Of a DNA stretch of 20,352 nucleotides, positions 13,054 through 20,352 are shown piece by piece. The position numbers and the translations under genes were made by a program. Each line of letters opens with the position of its first letter. Within the stretch, counting starts at the first letter, position 1. This stretch comes from a virus. Under the pieces are notes generated by a model that made no database searches, was not told the DNA's origin, and saw only the letters and a program-made list of their open reading frames with translations. The stretch lies in IMG/VR virus record IMGVR_UViG_3300023116_005394, positions 1 to 20,352 of that record, one strand, 5' to 3'.

Positions 13054-15011
13054 TGGCTACAGAAGAAAGATCGATCGAAATCTCGGCTAAGCTAGACGTT
13101 AAAGATCTGATTAGAAATTTAGAATCGATACCGGGTATTACCTCAAAAGAAGCTAAGAAGATGGCTAAAGCCTTCGACCGCCAGCTAAAACAGACAGAGA
13201 AAGCCGCGAAAAAGAGCGCAGAGGCATCGAAGAAAGCAGCGAAGGCTACAGCAGCGGCAGCGCGTCGCGGGTCTAAGGATTTCGATCGTCTATCCGATTC
13301 TGCGCAACGGGCAGAAAAGCAATTAGAGGAAGTAGCTGATAATGCAGGCGAGATCGATAGAGGTTTTAGCTCTGTAGGGCTAGCTTTACGAGAGGTTAAT
13401 CCTCAATTAGCAGAGGCAGCGGATGGACTAGCGGATACTTTCGCGGTAGCTGAGGGGCTAGTATTGACCTTTAAATCGTTAAACCCTGCTATGCTCGCAG
13501 GCGCGGCAGCACTAGGTACTTTAACCCTCGGCTTTTTTGCCTATCAGGAATCGATAGAAAAAGCTCGTCAATTAACGCTAGATATGCGCGATGCTCAGAA
13601 AAGCCTATCAGAAGCGCAGAAAGAACATCGTCAGAATATGATGGACGCCGCCAGAACAATTAACGATCTACGAGATGAATTAGATCTAGCTACTGGCGTT
13701 ATGACGGAATACGAAGCGCAATTAAGACAAGCACAGCGAGCCGCTAGCGATGGAATACAGGATAATATAGACTATCAGAAACAATTGCTAATCGAAAAGA
13801 AAAAAGAGATAGCAATGGTTAAAGACTTGAGAGCGGCGGCGATCGATAACAGAAAGCAGGCTGTAGTATTATCAGAGGAACAGACTAACCAGCTAAGAAA
13901 CTTGCAATTGCTTACAGAGGGCGCCAAAAATAATTTAGATCTTACTCGTAGAGGCAAGCAGGAAAACGAATCATTAACGGCTATCTATAATCAATTATTG
14001 AGCGAAGTAGGCGCCATCGAATACGGGCTAGAGGGTCTAAATAGAATGCAGGAAGAGGCTGTAAATATAGCCGGTCAGATCGTAGAGTATAAAAAAGAGC
14101 AAGCAGACGAGGAAAAAAGGATCGCCGCTCAGAAAGAGCGCCTAAATAAGGCGGCACAGAAGGCGGCAGAGCTAGAGGCGGAGCGCCTACGCTTATTAGA
14201 GGAACAGGCTAAGGCAGAGGCAGAGCTAGATAAATTCGTAGATGAGGAAATCAGAAAGGGGCTACTCTTACTAAATGCAGAGAGAGAATTAGCTATGCGC
14301 CGCTCTGAGGGTATCGAGCTAGAGATCTTTAAAATAGAAGAAAAATATAAGAAGGAATTTGATCGAATTAAAGAGCTAGCCATATTAACAGGCGATCAAG
14401 CAGCGGCACAGGAAGCGATAGACATAGCCAAGAAAAACCGAGATAAAGAGATCTCAGACGCTAGAAAGAAGCAGATCGACGAAGAAACTAAGAAGGAAAT
14501 GGAGCGAATACAAAAGACGGTAGGGGCTACAGGTGATCTCTACGCTTCGATGTCAGATCTGGCGGGCGCCTTCGCTAACGAGAATTATAAATATGCTGAG
14601 GAGGCTTTTTATATCCAGAAGGCATTATCGTTAGCATCTGTAACGATGAAAACAGCAGAGGCAATTATGACCGCTGCGCTATCGGCTCCGCCTCCTCTCA
14701 ATGCTATTCCCATAGCTGCCGCGGCAGCTACAGGGGCGGCACAGCTTGCTACTGTAGTACAACAACAGCCCTCATTTCACATGGGGGGACTAGCTCCGGA
14801 TGAGGCTAACGCCCGCGTATTACGTGGCGAGGCTGTACTAGATCGCGCTACCGTCCGCAGGATAGGCGGAGAGCAAGGCGTCCAAAAATTACAAGAGGGC
14901 AAGCAGGATAACGAAACTGTGGTTATAATACAGCCGTTTAAACATTTCGGGCGCTTCGCGCGAGAGATCGGATTTAAAAAACCTAAGCAGACAGGGATAG
15001 CGAGGTATTGA
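13053..15011 (+). CDS. Tail tape measure protein
   Basis: 652 residues, mostly helix. A Lys/Ala-rich coiled coil covers about 30-100. A hydrophobic segment lies at about 146-164 (AMLAGAAALGTLTLGFFAY). A long charged coiled coil runs from about 170 to 500. A second hydrophobic Ala-rich stretch stands near 545-570. The C-terminus has the usual GG...GEAVLDRATVRRIGG signature (about 578-608). At about 0.15 nm per residue this predicts a tail near 100 nm. The protein sets tail length and is thought to enter the cell envelope during DNA injection. No muralytic or peptidase domain is visible. Confidence 0.9.
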   Translation: MATEERSIEISAKLDVKDLIRNLESIPGITSKEAKKMAKAFDRQLKQTEKAAKKSAEASKKAAKATAAAARRGSKDFDRLSDSAQRAEKQLEEVADNAGEIDRGFSSVGLALREVNPQLAEAADGLADTFAVAEGLVLTFKSLNPAMLAGAAALGTLTLGFFAYQESIEKARQLTLDMRDAQKSLSEAQKEHRQNMMDAARTINDLRDELDLATGVMTEYEAQLRQAQRAASDGIQDNIDYQKQLLIEKKKEIAMVKDLRAAAIDNRKQAVVLSEEQTNQLRNLQLLTEGAKNNLDLTRRGKQENESLTAIYNQLLSEVGAIEYGLEGLNRMQEEAVNIAGQIVEYKKEQADEEKRIAAQKERLNKAAQKAAELEAERLRLLEEQAKAEAELDKFVDEEIRKGLLLLNAERELAMRRSEGIELEIFKIEEKYKKEFDRIKELAILTGDQAAAQEAIDIAKKNRDKEISDARKKQIDEETKKEMERIQKTVGATGDLYASMSDLAGAFANENYKYAEEAFYIQKALSLASVTMKTAEAIMTAALSAPPPLNAIPIAAAAATGAAQLATVVQQQPSFHMGGLAPDEANARVLRGEAVLDRATVRRIGGEQGVQKLQEGKQDNETVVIIQPFKHFGRFAREIGFKKPKQTGIARY

Positions 15012-15012
15012 C

Positions 15013-18000
15013 ATGGGTAATAACGTAACACCGGACAGAATCAGAGGTTTCTTAGTAGGTACTAAGAGCATCGATAATAATAGCATCTGGGATCAGCAAT
15101 CTACTTTTACACAGAAAAACCCGCGCGCCGGTATTCCGGAATCATCGCAGATAAGTAGCGGTATGCTCGTAAATGCTGTAGGCGATCAAGAGTCAGATCT
15201 AACGATCATAACTACCGAGGGCGGTACAGCAGGCGAAACAGCTAGATTTAATTGGGTAGATACAGCGGGCAATCAATACGGGCGGGATTGGAATAACATC
15301 GTTAGCCATTGGGATTATTGGAAATGGTCCGCCTCTGCCGCTGCGGGTAGCTGGTTTAATAGTGATGCAGTATCGAGCAGTCTAGGCGAGCTATTTGTAG
15401 TATCTGAGGTATTAGACAGCGCAGGACGCTATACTATCTCACTACGTAAAAAGAAGCGCGACGGAGCTATTACTCTAGTACATACTTTCTACTCTGCGAT
15501 CCTTGCTGTAGCTCCATCAGAAACTGCTCATCCTGCTATTATACGTATGCCGGACGAATCTCTACTCGTAGCCTACGTTAATTATACAACAGAGGATCAG
15601 ACGAATATAACGATACATCGATCCTATGATAACGGGGATACGTGGCAAAAGATAACACAGAGAGCGCTCATAGATAACATAGATATATCTGCGAGCGGGT
15701 ACAACGTGCGAAAAATGAAATTTGCACAGGGTAATAATATTGTAGCGTTATGGCTCGAGCTAGTAGCGAAAAGCGGAACCTCGAGAAATCGATTAGCTCA
15801 GTATCGATCTCTGGACTCAGGGCTATCATTTCGCTTGATCGATGTAATCTCTACTACAGCAGAGGGCTATTTTCATCAGCCTACGCCGATCTCTCTACCC
15901 GATGGCAGTACGGGCGTAGCGTTCCTTGATTCTGCGAGCGGGCTAAAGTTCCGTAGAATTCCTAATTCATCGATCCGGCTATCCGGTGCAGGATGGGCTA
16001 GTCAAGAAAAAGTCATTTATTCGGGCGCGGTAAATTGGGCGCATGTTGTATCCTCTGAATTACAAGAGGGTCAAGTTTGCGCGTGGTATGAGGACGGGCG
16101 TATTTTTGTCGTAGCTCAGGAATACGGAACCGGTGCATTATACGGATTCTATAGTTCTGATCTGGGCGATAATTGGAATATAATTAGCGGGGGCTATCTG
16201 CCTATCGCTAACGATGGGATCATCTATGCAGGGGGCGATAACGCGAGCCGATTAAAGAATCTAAGCGCCTGCCAATTCGAGGGGCGATCTGTAATCATAG
16301 GTCACGAAGGAAACAGCGCACATGCGATCTATCTAGGCGGCTACTCTACTACGGGCTATCCTGCGATCGTAGAGAATCCAGACGAGAGCCAATTCGCGAG
16401 ATGGGACGCCTCATGGATCCCTGTTAATCTACCGAGCGGATCCACCTACTGGACAGCGGGCGGGCTAGGTACTCATACGATAGGCGAGTACGGGCTACGT
16501 ATCCAGACCTCTACAGCTATTAGAGCCTATACCTACACAGGCGCAGCGGGTAGCTATTTCGATGAGGGGCAATTGTTTAGAATGAGGCTTCGAGTAGTTA
16601 CGGGTAATTCTACAATTAACGATTATATTGCGATGGTAGCTACTCAGGATAGCGGGGTTAATTCTCGGATGTTAAACCTCCGATTTAAAACGGGCGGCTT
16701 CGAGATCCGTAGTAATGCGGGCGTATTGCAATCAGTAACACATGACATGACCGCAGAAACTGAGATCTTGATCGGTTGGCGCGGTGGTAACGCTGATATA
16801 TTCTATAGGACTGTAGATGGCGCGCAGGCTAAGGACTGGACAAAAATAAGCGTAACGATCCCTACGTACGCGACGGGCGCCGGTAATACTCTACGATGGG
16901 GGCATGTCGCTTTATTTACGGGTAATTTGGAAAGCTACTGGCAAGAATTCCACGTATCGAGCGGGACTACTGCGGGCTATTCCGATGAAATGCAAAAGCG
17001 CGGGGTAATCTATCCGCCTTTCGGCGAGTATCTATACATAGACGGCGGGCTATCAATTACTACGATCTCTAGCCCTGCTCGCGGCGAGGACGAATACACT
17101 ATAGCCCCGCGGTATGATTTCCCGATACAGGCGATCTTTCCAGATGTCGCATTATCGCCCCGTATCGTATGGAGATCGAAAACAGATACAGCAGACAATA
17201 ACATAGCTTTCTTTATCGATCAGAATGTCGAAGATAACGAGCGATCCTATCATCTAAACGATGTTTATGGGCTACATCTCTCTAATATCAATTTTCAGAA
17301 AGCTAACCTCAAAAGATGGACGGGATCGGCGTGGTCTTTAGTAGCTGCGATCGATATATCTCAGGGGTTACAAGGTACCTTTACTAGATCAGGGCATTCT
17401 ATCATGCCAGATGTCGCGGGTAATGGTTTCTATCTGCATTATAACGAGTGTGTAGGCTGGCGGGCGATCTTGCAAGTAGGCGAAACTAAGCACGTCGTAA
17501 AAATCAAGCAGAACAGCGAAGGCGTCTGGGGTAAAAATAGCGATACGAAGCGAGCCGTATTAATGATCGATACAGATCTAAGCGATTACTCTACGCTGCC
17601 TACCAGCGGACAGATCCAGCTAATACCCGATCGAGCTACTATTCTAATCGATGCTCTGGACGATGTAACGCTCGGCGATTCTGCTTTACGCCTCGAGATC
17701 CCTACTCAGCCTACATTAGAGGGCTATTTTCAGATCGGTACTATGCTCTACGGGCATCTAGTAGCTATAGCTCCTCAATACCAAAGAGGGCGCTCTATAT
17801 CCTACGAGCCAAATATAGCAGAGGAGGAAACGCTAGACGGCATGTATTTCGCGCGTAAAATGAGCGATGGCCGCCGTACAGCCTCGATCGCTTGGACGGA
17901 GCCAGTAGATACTACTCTAGTACAGTCTGCCGATCCGGATTACTGGCAGCTATCAGCTACAGCAGGCGCTCAGCCTATCGCTAATTACGGAGATGCGCCT

Positions 18001-18216
18001 TTTCAGATGATGGGGCTATATCAACAGCTAGCAAATAAGGATCCTCTCGTATATCTGCCTTCTATAAAGCTTTCTGATACTCAGGTTATTAACAGGTATC
18101 ACGATCATATATTAGCCCGCTCTACTGGCGCCGTTACGATCGAATCTGTACTGGGTGACGAGAGTATAGACGAGGCATTTCGAGTAGCTACCGTTAATCT
18201 AGTGGAGATCGAATAA
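15013..18216 (+). CDS. Large tail-tip protein with sialidase-like propeller and lectin-like domain
   Basis: 1067 residues. Three Asp-box (BNR) motifs mark a sialidase-type beta-propeller: SYDNGDTW at 204-211, SLDSGLSF at 266-273 and SSDLGDNW at 381-388. A preceding strand (IIRMPDESLLVAYVN) has the propeller blade pattern. Residues about 485-650 look like a concanavalin A/LamG jelly roll (FRMRLRVVTG, EILIGWRGGNADIFYRTVDG). The last 350 or so residues carry no recognised domain and are probably the tail-tip anchor. Binding, or possibly cutting, surface glycans is the likely role. A full sialidase Arg triad could not be verified, so catalysis is open. The gene begins one base after the tape measure stop and is joined to the next by TAATG. 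A receptor-binding function is inferred. Confidence 0.75.
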   Translation: MGNNVTPDRIRGFLVGTKSIDNNSIWDQQSTFTQKNPRAGIPESSQISSGMLVNAVGDQESDLTIITTEGGTAGETARFNWVDTAGNQYGRDWNNIVSHWDYWKWSASAAAGSWFNSDAVSSSLGELFVVSEVLDSAGRYTISLRKKKRDGAITLVHTFYSAILAVAPSETAHPAIIRMPDESLLVAYVNYTTEDQTNITIHRSYDNGDTWQKITQRALIDNIDISASGYNVRKMKFAQGNNIVALWLELVAKSGTSRNRLAQYRSLDSGLSFRLIDVISTTAEGYFHQPTPISLPDGSTGVAFLDSASGLKFRRIPNSSIRLSGAGWASQEKVIYSGAVNWAHVVSSELQEGQVCAWYEDGRIFVVAQEYGTGALYGFYSSDLGDNWNIISGGYLPIANDGIIYAGGDNASRLKNLSACQFEGRSVIIGHEGNSAHAIYLGGYSTTGYPAIVENPDESQFARWDASWIPVNLPSGSTYWTAGGLGTHTIGEYGLRIQTSTAIRAYTYTGAAGSYFDEGQLFRMRLRVVTGNSTINDYIAMVATQDSGVNSRMLNLRFKTGGFEIRSNAGVLQSVTHDMTAETEILIGWRGGNADIFYRTVDGAQAKDWTKISVTIPTYATGAGNTLRWGHVALFTGNLESYWQEFHVSSGTTAGYSDEMQKRGVIYPPFGEYLYIDGGLSITTISSPARGEDEYTIAPRYDFPIQAIFPDVALSPRIVWRSKTDTADNNIAFFIDQNVEDNERSYHLNDVYGLHLSNINFQKANLKRWTGSAWSLVAAIDISQGLQGTFTRSGHSIMPDVAGNGFYLHYNECVGWRAILQVGETKHVVKIKQNSEGVWGKNSDTKRAVLMIDTDLSDYSTLPTSGQIQLIPDRATILIDALDDVTLGDSALRLEIPTQPTLEGYFQIGTMLYGHLVAIAPQYQRGRSISYEPNIAEEETLDGMYFARKMSDGRRTASIAWTEPVDTTLVQSADPDYWQLSATAGAQPIANYGDAPFQMMGLYQQLANKDPLVYLPSIKLSDTQVINRYHDHILARSTGAVTIESVLGDESIDEAFRVATVNLVEIE

Positions 18217-19862
18217 TGAGCAAGAGATTAAAATACAGTCAGCTACAGGGCGGTCAAATTTGCTTTCTACTGGATGTAGATTATCAGGGTGTAATACATC
18301 GCTTTTCTACATTCCCGATCGATCTAGAGGACATCGCAGAGAATACTACGATCCGATACAATGGCGGGCTAAATGATCCGGACATTCTACAAAAGACGGA
18401 AATTCTAGGTATTGACATAGAGGCGAATACTATCTCTACAGAGCTAATTTTCTATAATATAAATTGGGTAAGCGAATGGAAGGCGGGCAGAATCCTAGAT
18501 AATTCTAATTGCCTGCTGTCTATGGTAATCGTAACAGATAACCAGACGATCCAGACAATACAGGATCGCGTGACTCTATTCAAGGGTAAAGCCTACGCGG
18601 GTATATTCGGATCACCGGATAAACCAGAGGGACATATAGCCTTTACAATCGAAAATGATATTTCGATTACCCAGAAGAAATTAATCGAGAATTACCAGAT
18701 CATAACCGAGAAAGAATTTAGCGGGATCAAGGATGATTCTATCGGTAAAGTGATCCCGTTCGTTTTCGGCAAGCCGGGCGGATACCCTGCCGAGCGGACG
18801 CCTTTTCAGATCGAGATCTACGAAAGATTAGAGGCTACACCGTCCTATAGCATCGGAGATATAGCATTATTCGAGGTACGTTTTAGCGTCTGCTATGGAC
18901 TCATAGAGGCGGACTTTCTAAAGGTCTGGGATTATACAGGGGGTTATAGCGTCTGCCCTGTAGAGATCGAAACAGATGCAGAGGGGCGAATATATAGCTA
19001 TCTCGATATATTGAATTCCATCAGCGGCAGCGGCTTCGATGTCAATAGCGAGCGATTTTTCATAGAATGGTCGAGCTATGGCGGGGGCGTTCTATCACCA
19101 TACAGCGACGGGACATTAACGGGCGCCGGTGATCTCTGCCTGTATTTCCTCGAGCTATCAGGGCTCGAGTATGATTATGCGGAATGGTACAGCCTCCGAT
19201 CTCTGCTCAATGGCTATAAGTTTGCGGGCTATGTTAATGATACCGATACTAATATATGGACGTGGTTACAAGAGAGCATTATCCAGTATCTACCGATCGA
19301 GGTTATTAACGGCGGAAACGGGATCAAGCCAGTATTAAACCTCTATTTCTACTCTCAGCAGATCCAGACCTCGCACCATGTAACGGATAGCGGAGAATTC
19401 GAGATCATTACCGGAATACAGCCATTAGACACAGAGATTATAAACCGAGTCACGATCCGATACAGCTACGAGGCAAAATTCGAGCGGTATAAATCTACGA
19501 TAGTAGTAGCGGGTAATTTTGCTAAAGAGGCGGGTACTCTGTACAATAATCCTCTAGCTGTAACGAGCTATCAAAAATACGGATTACAAGAGGTCACACT
19601 AGAGATAAATCACCTCTATGACTACTACACAGCTACAAAGATAGCGGAGGATATAATTAGAATCCGCTCATTAGGCGCATACGGCATCGAAATAAGTGCC
19701 GCGGCTAAGTATGGCTACATAGAGATCGGGGACGTTCTGAGCCTATCCTCGAGCCGATTAGGGCTAGAGTCACATAAATGCCAAGTAGTATCTAAGGCAT
19801 GGCAATCTAATCGATGGCATTTCATCGTACATATTGAGGACAATAAACTAGTCAATACTTGA
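18216..19862 (+). CDS. Probable tail hub or baseplate protein
   Basis: 548 residues, beta-rich with many Tyr and Ile. The first 120 residues read as a barrel-like domain (GGQICFLLDVDYQGVIHRFS). DSIGKVIPFVFGKPG near 172-186 is a turn typical of siphophage tip proteins that assemble around the hub. A mixed domain follows, and the C-terminal region (VTIRYSY, LEINHLYDYYTATKIAEDII, IEIGDVLSLSS) matches hub proteins that end in a gp27-like or Tal-like layout with an OB-type strand set. No hydrolase motif is visible. It is coupled to the propeller gene by TAATG and is the last tail gene before the lysis region. Confidence 0.65.
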   Translation: MSKRLKYSQLQGGQICFLLDVDYQGVIHRFSTFPIDLEDIAENTTIRYNGGLNDPDILQKTEILGIDIEANTISTELIFYNINWVSEWKAGRILDNSNCLLSMVIVTDNQTIQTIQDRVTLFKGKAYAGIFGSPDKPEGHIAFTIENDISITQKKLIENYQIITEKEFSGIKDDSIGKVIPFVFGKPGGYPAERTPFQIEIYERLEATPSYSIGDIALFEVRFSVCYGLIEADFLKVWDYTGGYSVCPVEIETDAEGRIYSYLDILNSISGSGFDVNSERFFIEWSSYGGGVLSPYSDGTLTGAGDLCLYFLELSGLEYDYAEWYSLRSLLNGYKFAGYVNDTDTNIWTWLQESIIQYLPIEVINGGNGIKPVLNLYFYSQQIQTSHHVTDSGEFEIITGIQPLDTEIINRVTIRYSYEAKFERYKSTIVVAGNFAKEAGTLYNNPLAVTSYQKYGLQEVTLEINHLYDYYTATKIAEDIIRIRSLGAYGIEISAAAKYGYIEIGDVLSLSSSRLGLESHKCQVVSKAWQSNRWHFIVHIEDNKLVNT

Positions 19863-19927
19863 GAGCGGGCAATTTCTTTATCATCTCTCTTTTGTTATGC
19901 TGAGGTCATACCAGACAAGAGAGTATT
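19863..19927 (+). promoter_or_regulatory. Short intergenic region before the amidase with a possible extended -10 element
   Basis: TGTTATGCT at 19893-19901 fits an extended -10 promoter (TGnTATnnT), with only a poor -35 upstream. AAGAGAG about five bases before the ATG at 19928 is the likely ribosome site. This is one of the few real breaks in the coupled gene chain, so separate control of lysis is reasonable but unproven. Confidence 0.3.
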
Positions 19928-20352
19928 ATGTTAGTTTTTTTAGACCGGCAGCATGTCGGCAAGCCGAATAAATGGAATGATAGCGGAGCTACAGACGAGG
20001 CGGGTAATCTCGAAGTAATGCTAACCGCTCGCTATATCTATTGGGCGGAGGTTAGGCTACGTCAGCTAGGGGTAGATGTTTGTATATTATCCGATGGGGG
20101 CTATTATGAGCGACACAAGCGAGTTAATGACTACACAAGAGATCGAGAGCGGCAAGCCTGTTATGTCGCTTGCCATGTCAATGCTGGCGGCGGTGATTAT
20201 TCTGTCTGTTTTTACGATTATCGATCTACGTCGGCAGGTAAGGATCTGGCGCGCGAAATTTCGAAGGCTGTTAAACCGATCGTAGGTACCTCTAAAAGTA
20301 TGGAATGCTCGCATTTTGATTGGACGCGTAACGCCTTCGCTACCATAAAGAG
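19928..20352 (+). CDS. N-acetylmuramoyl-L-alanine amidase (endolysin), cut by the window edge
   Basis: 141 codons visible, open at the right end. The start LVFLDRQHVGKPNKWNDSGA gives the first zinc His (His9) and the D-x-G-A turn of the Amidase_3 family. Glu29 (GNLEVMLTARY) fits the second ligand, and CHVNAGGGD at 82-90 gives the third (His83). Such enzymes cut the bond between N-acetylmuramic acid and L-alanine in peptidoglycan and release progeny at lysis. There is no signal peptide, so release would need a holin. The catalytic Glu and any cell-wall-binding domain lie beyond the window. Confidence 0.88.
   Translation, partial: MLVFLDRQHVGKPNKWNDSGATDEAGNLEVMLTARYIYWAEVRLRQLGVDVCILSDGGYYERHKRVNDYTRDRERQACYVACHVNAGGGDYSVCFYDYRSTSAGKDLAREISKAVKPIVGTSKSMECSHFDWTRNAFATIK
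20106..20285 (+). CDS. Possible nested small membrane protein (holin-like) inside the amidase gene
   Basis: 59 residues, read in the +1 frame relative to the amidase. There is a polar N-terminus (about 18 residues), one membrane helix at about 19-39 (VMSLAMSMLAAVIILSVFTII) and a very basic tail of 20 residues (eight Arg/Lys). The ATG at 20106 has a GGGGG site five bases upstream. An in-frame ATG at 20076, with AGGGG three bases before it, would give 69 residues. A single-helix protein beside an endolysin without signal peptide fits a holin. The frame could also be a chance shadow, since Val/Ala/Ile-rich runs are common in alternative frames. Confidence 0.35.
   Translation: MSDTSELMTTQEIESGKPVMSLAMSMLAAVIILSVFTIIDLRRQVRIWRAKFRRLLNRS

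Noticed and set aside
14129-15086. Minus-strand frames in the tape measure gene and the start of the propeller gene
   Set aside because: Ser/Leu-rich antisense of coiled-coil codons. These are typical shadows.
19861-19893. GAGAG/CTCTC pairing followed by TTTT after the hub gene
   Set aside because: Five pairs across a 19-base loop are too weak for a terminator.
1-20352. tRNA genes, CRISPR arrays, insertion sequences, integrase or attachment sites
   Set aside because: No cloverleaf, regular direct-repeat array, transposase or recombinase sequence was seen on either strand.

Overview
This window is the structural (late) module of a tailed double-stranded DNA bacteriophage or prophage, entirely on the + strand and very densely packed. 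One tail-tube gene, no recognisable sheath, a tail assembly chaperone with a -1 frameshift and a 652-residue tape measure protein point to a siphovirus-type particle (long non-contractile tail) with an HK97-fold capsid. No integrase, repressor or host-flanking sequence is present, so lifestyle cannot be told, and the host cannot be named. Shine-Dalgarno sites are ordinary (GAGGTAAC-type leaders), and the amidase at the right edge fits a host with peptidoglycan.

Layout. 64-1932: a ParB-like nuclease domain fused to a beta-class DNA methyltransferase. 1932-4298: packaging (terminase small subunit, a small XRE-type DNA-binding protein overlapped by a Cys-rich reading frame, terminase large subunit). 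4300-6421: portal and scaffold. 6431-8372: three beta-rich structural proteins, ending in a repeat-containing fibre-like protein placed unusually inside the head module. 8407-8586: terminator, candidate promoter, structured leader and mini-cistron. 8584-9519: major capsid protein. 9591-11445: a protein of unknown role, head-tail adaptor and tail-terminator-like protein. 11454-11975: tail tube. 12031-12584: tail assembly chaperone and its frameshift product. 12586-15011: small tail/neck protein and tape measure. 15013-19862: a 1067-residue sialidase-like propeller plus lectin-like tail protein and a tail hub/baseplate protein. 19928-20352: an N-acetylmuramoyl-L-alanine amidase cut by the window edge, with a possible small membrane protein nested inside it in another frame.

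How the parts work together. Portal, scaffold and capsid protein build the prohead, terminase fills it with DNA, and the adaptor and terminator proteins join it to a tail made of tube protein around the tape measure. The propeller and hub proteins form the tail tip that meets the cell surface. The amidase starts the lysis region. The methyltransferase may modify phage DNA before packaging. Genes are translationally coupled by TAATG or ATGA junctions nearly throughout. The chain is broken by hairpins after three genes (fibre, capsid, tube) whose codon use looks tuned for high expression.

Most notable: a clear -1 frameshift signal (A AAT TTT plus a 13-position hairpin) that explains an otherwise empty 195-nt gap; the nested membrane ORF in the amidase; a double-coded stretch between the terminase genes; a fibre and its small domain relative in the head module; and extreme word bias (GATC about 3-4 fold enriched, CTAG enriched, GGCC nearly absent by eye).
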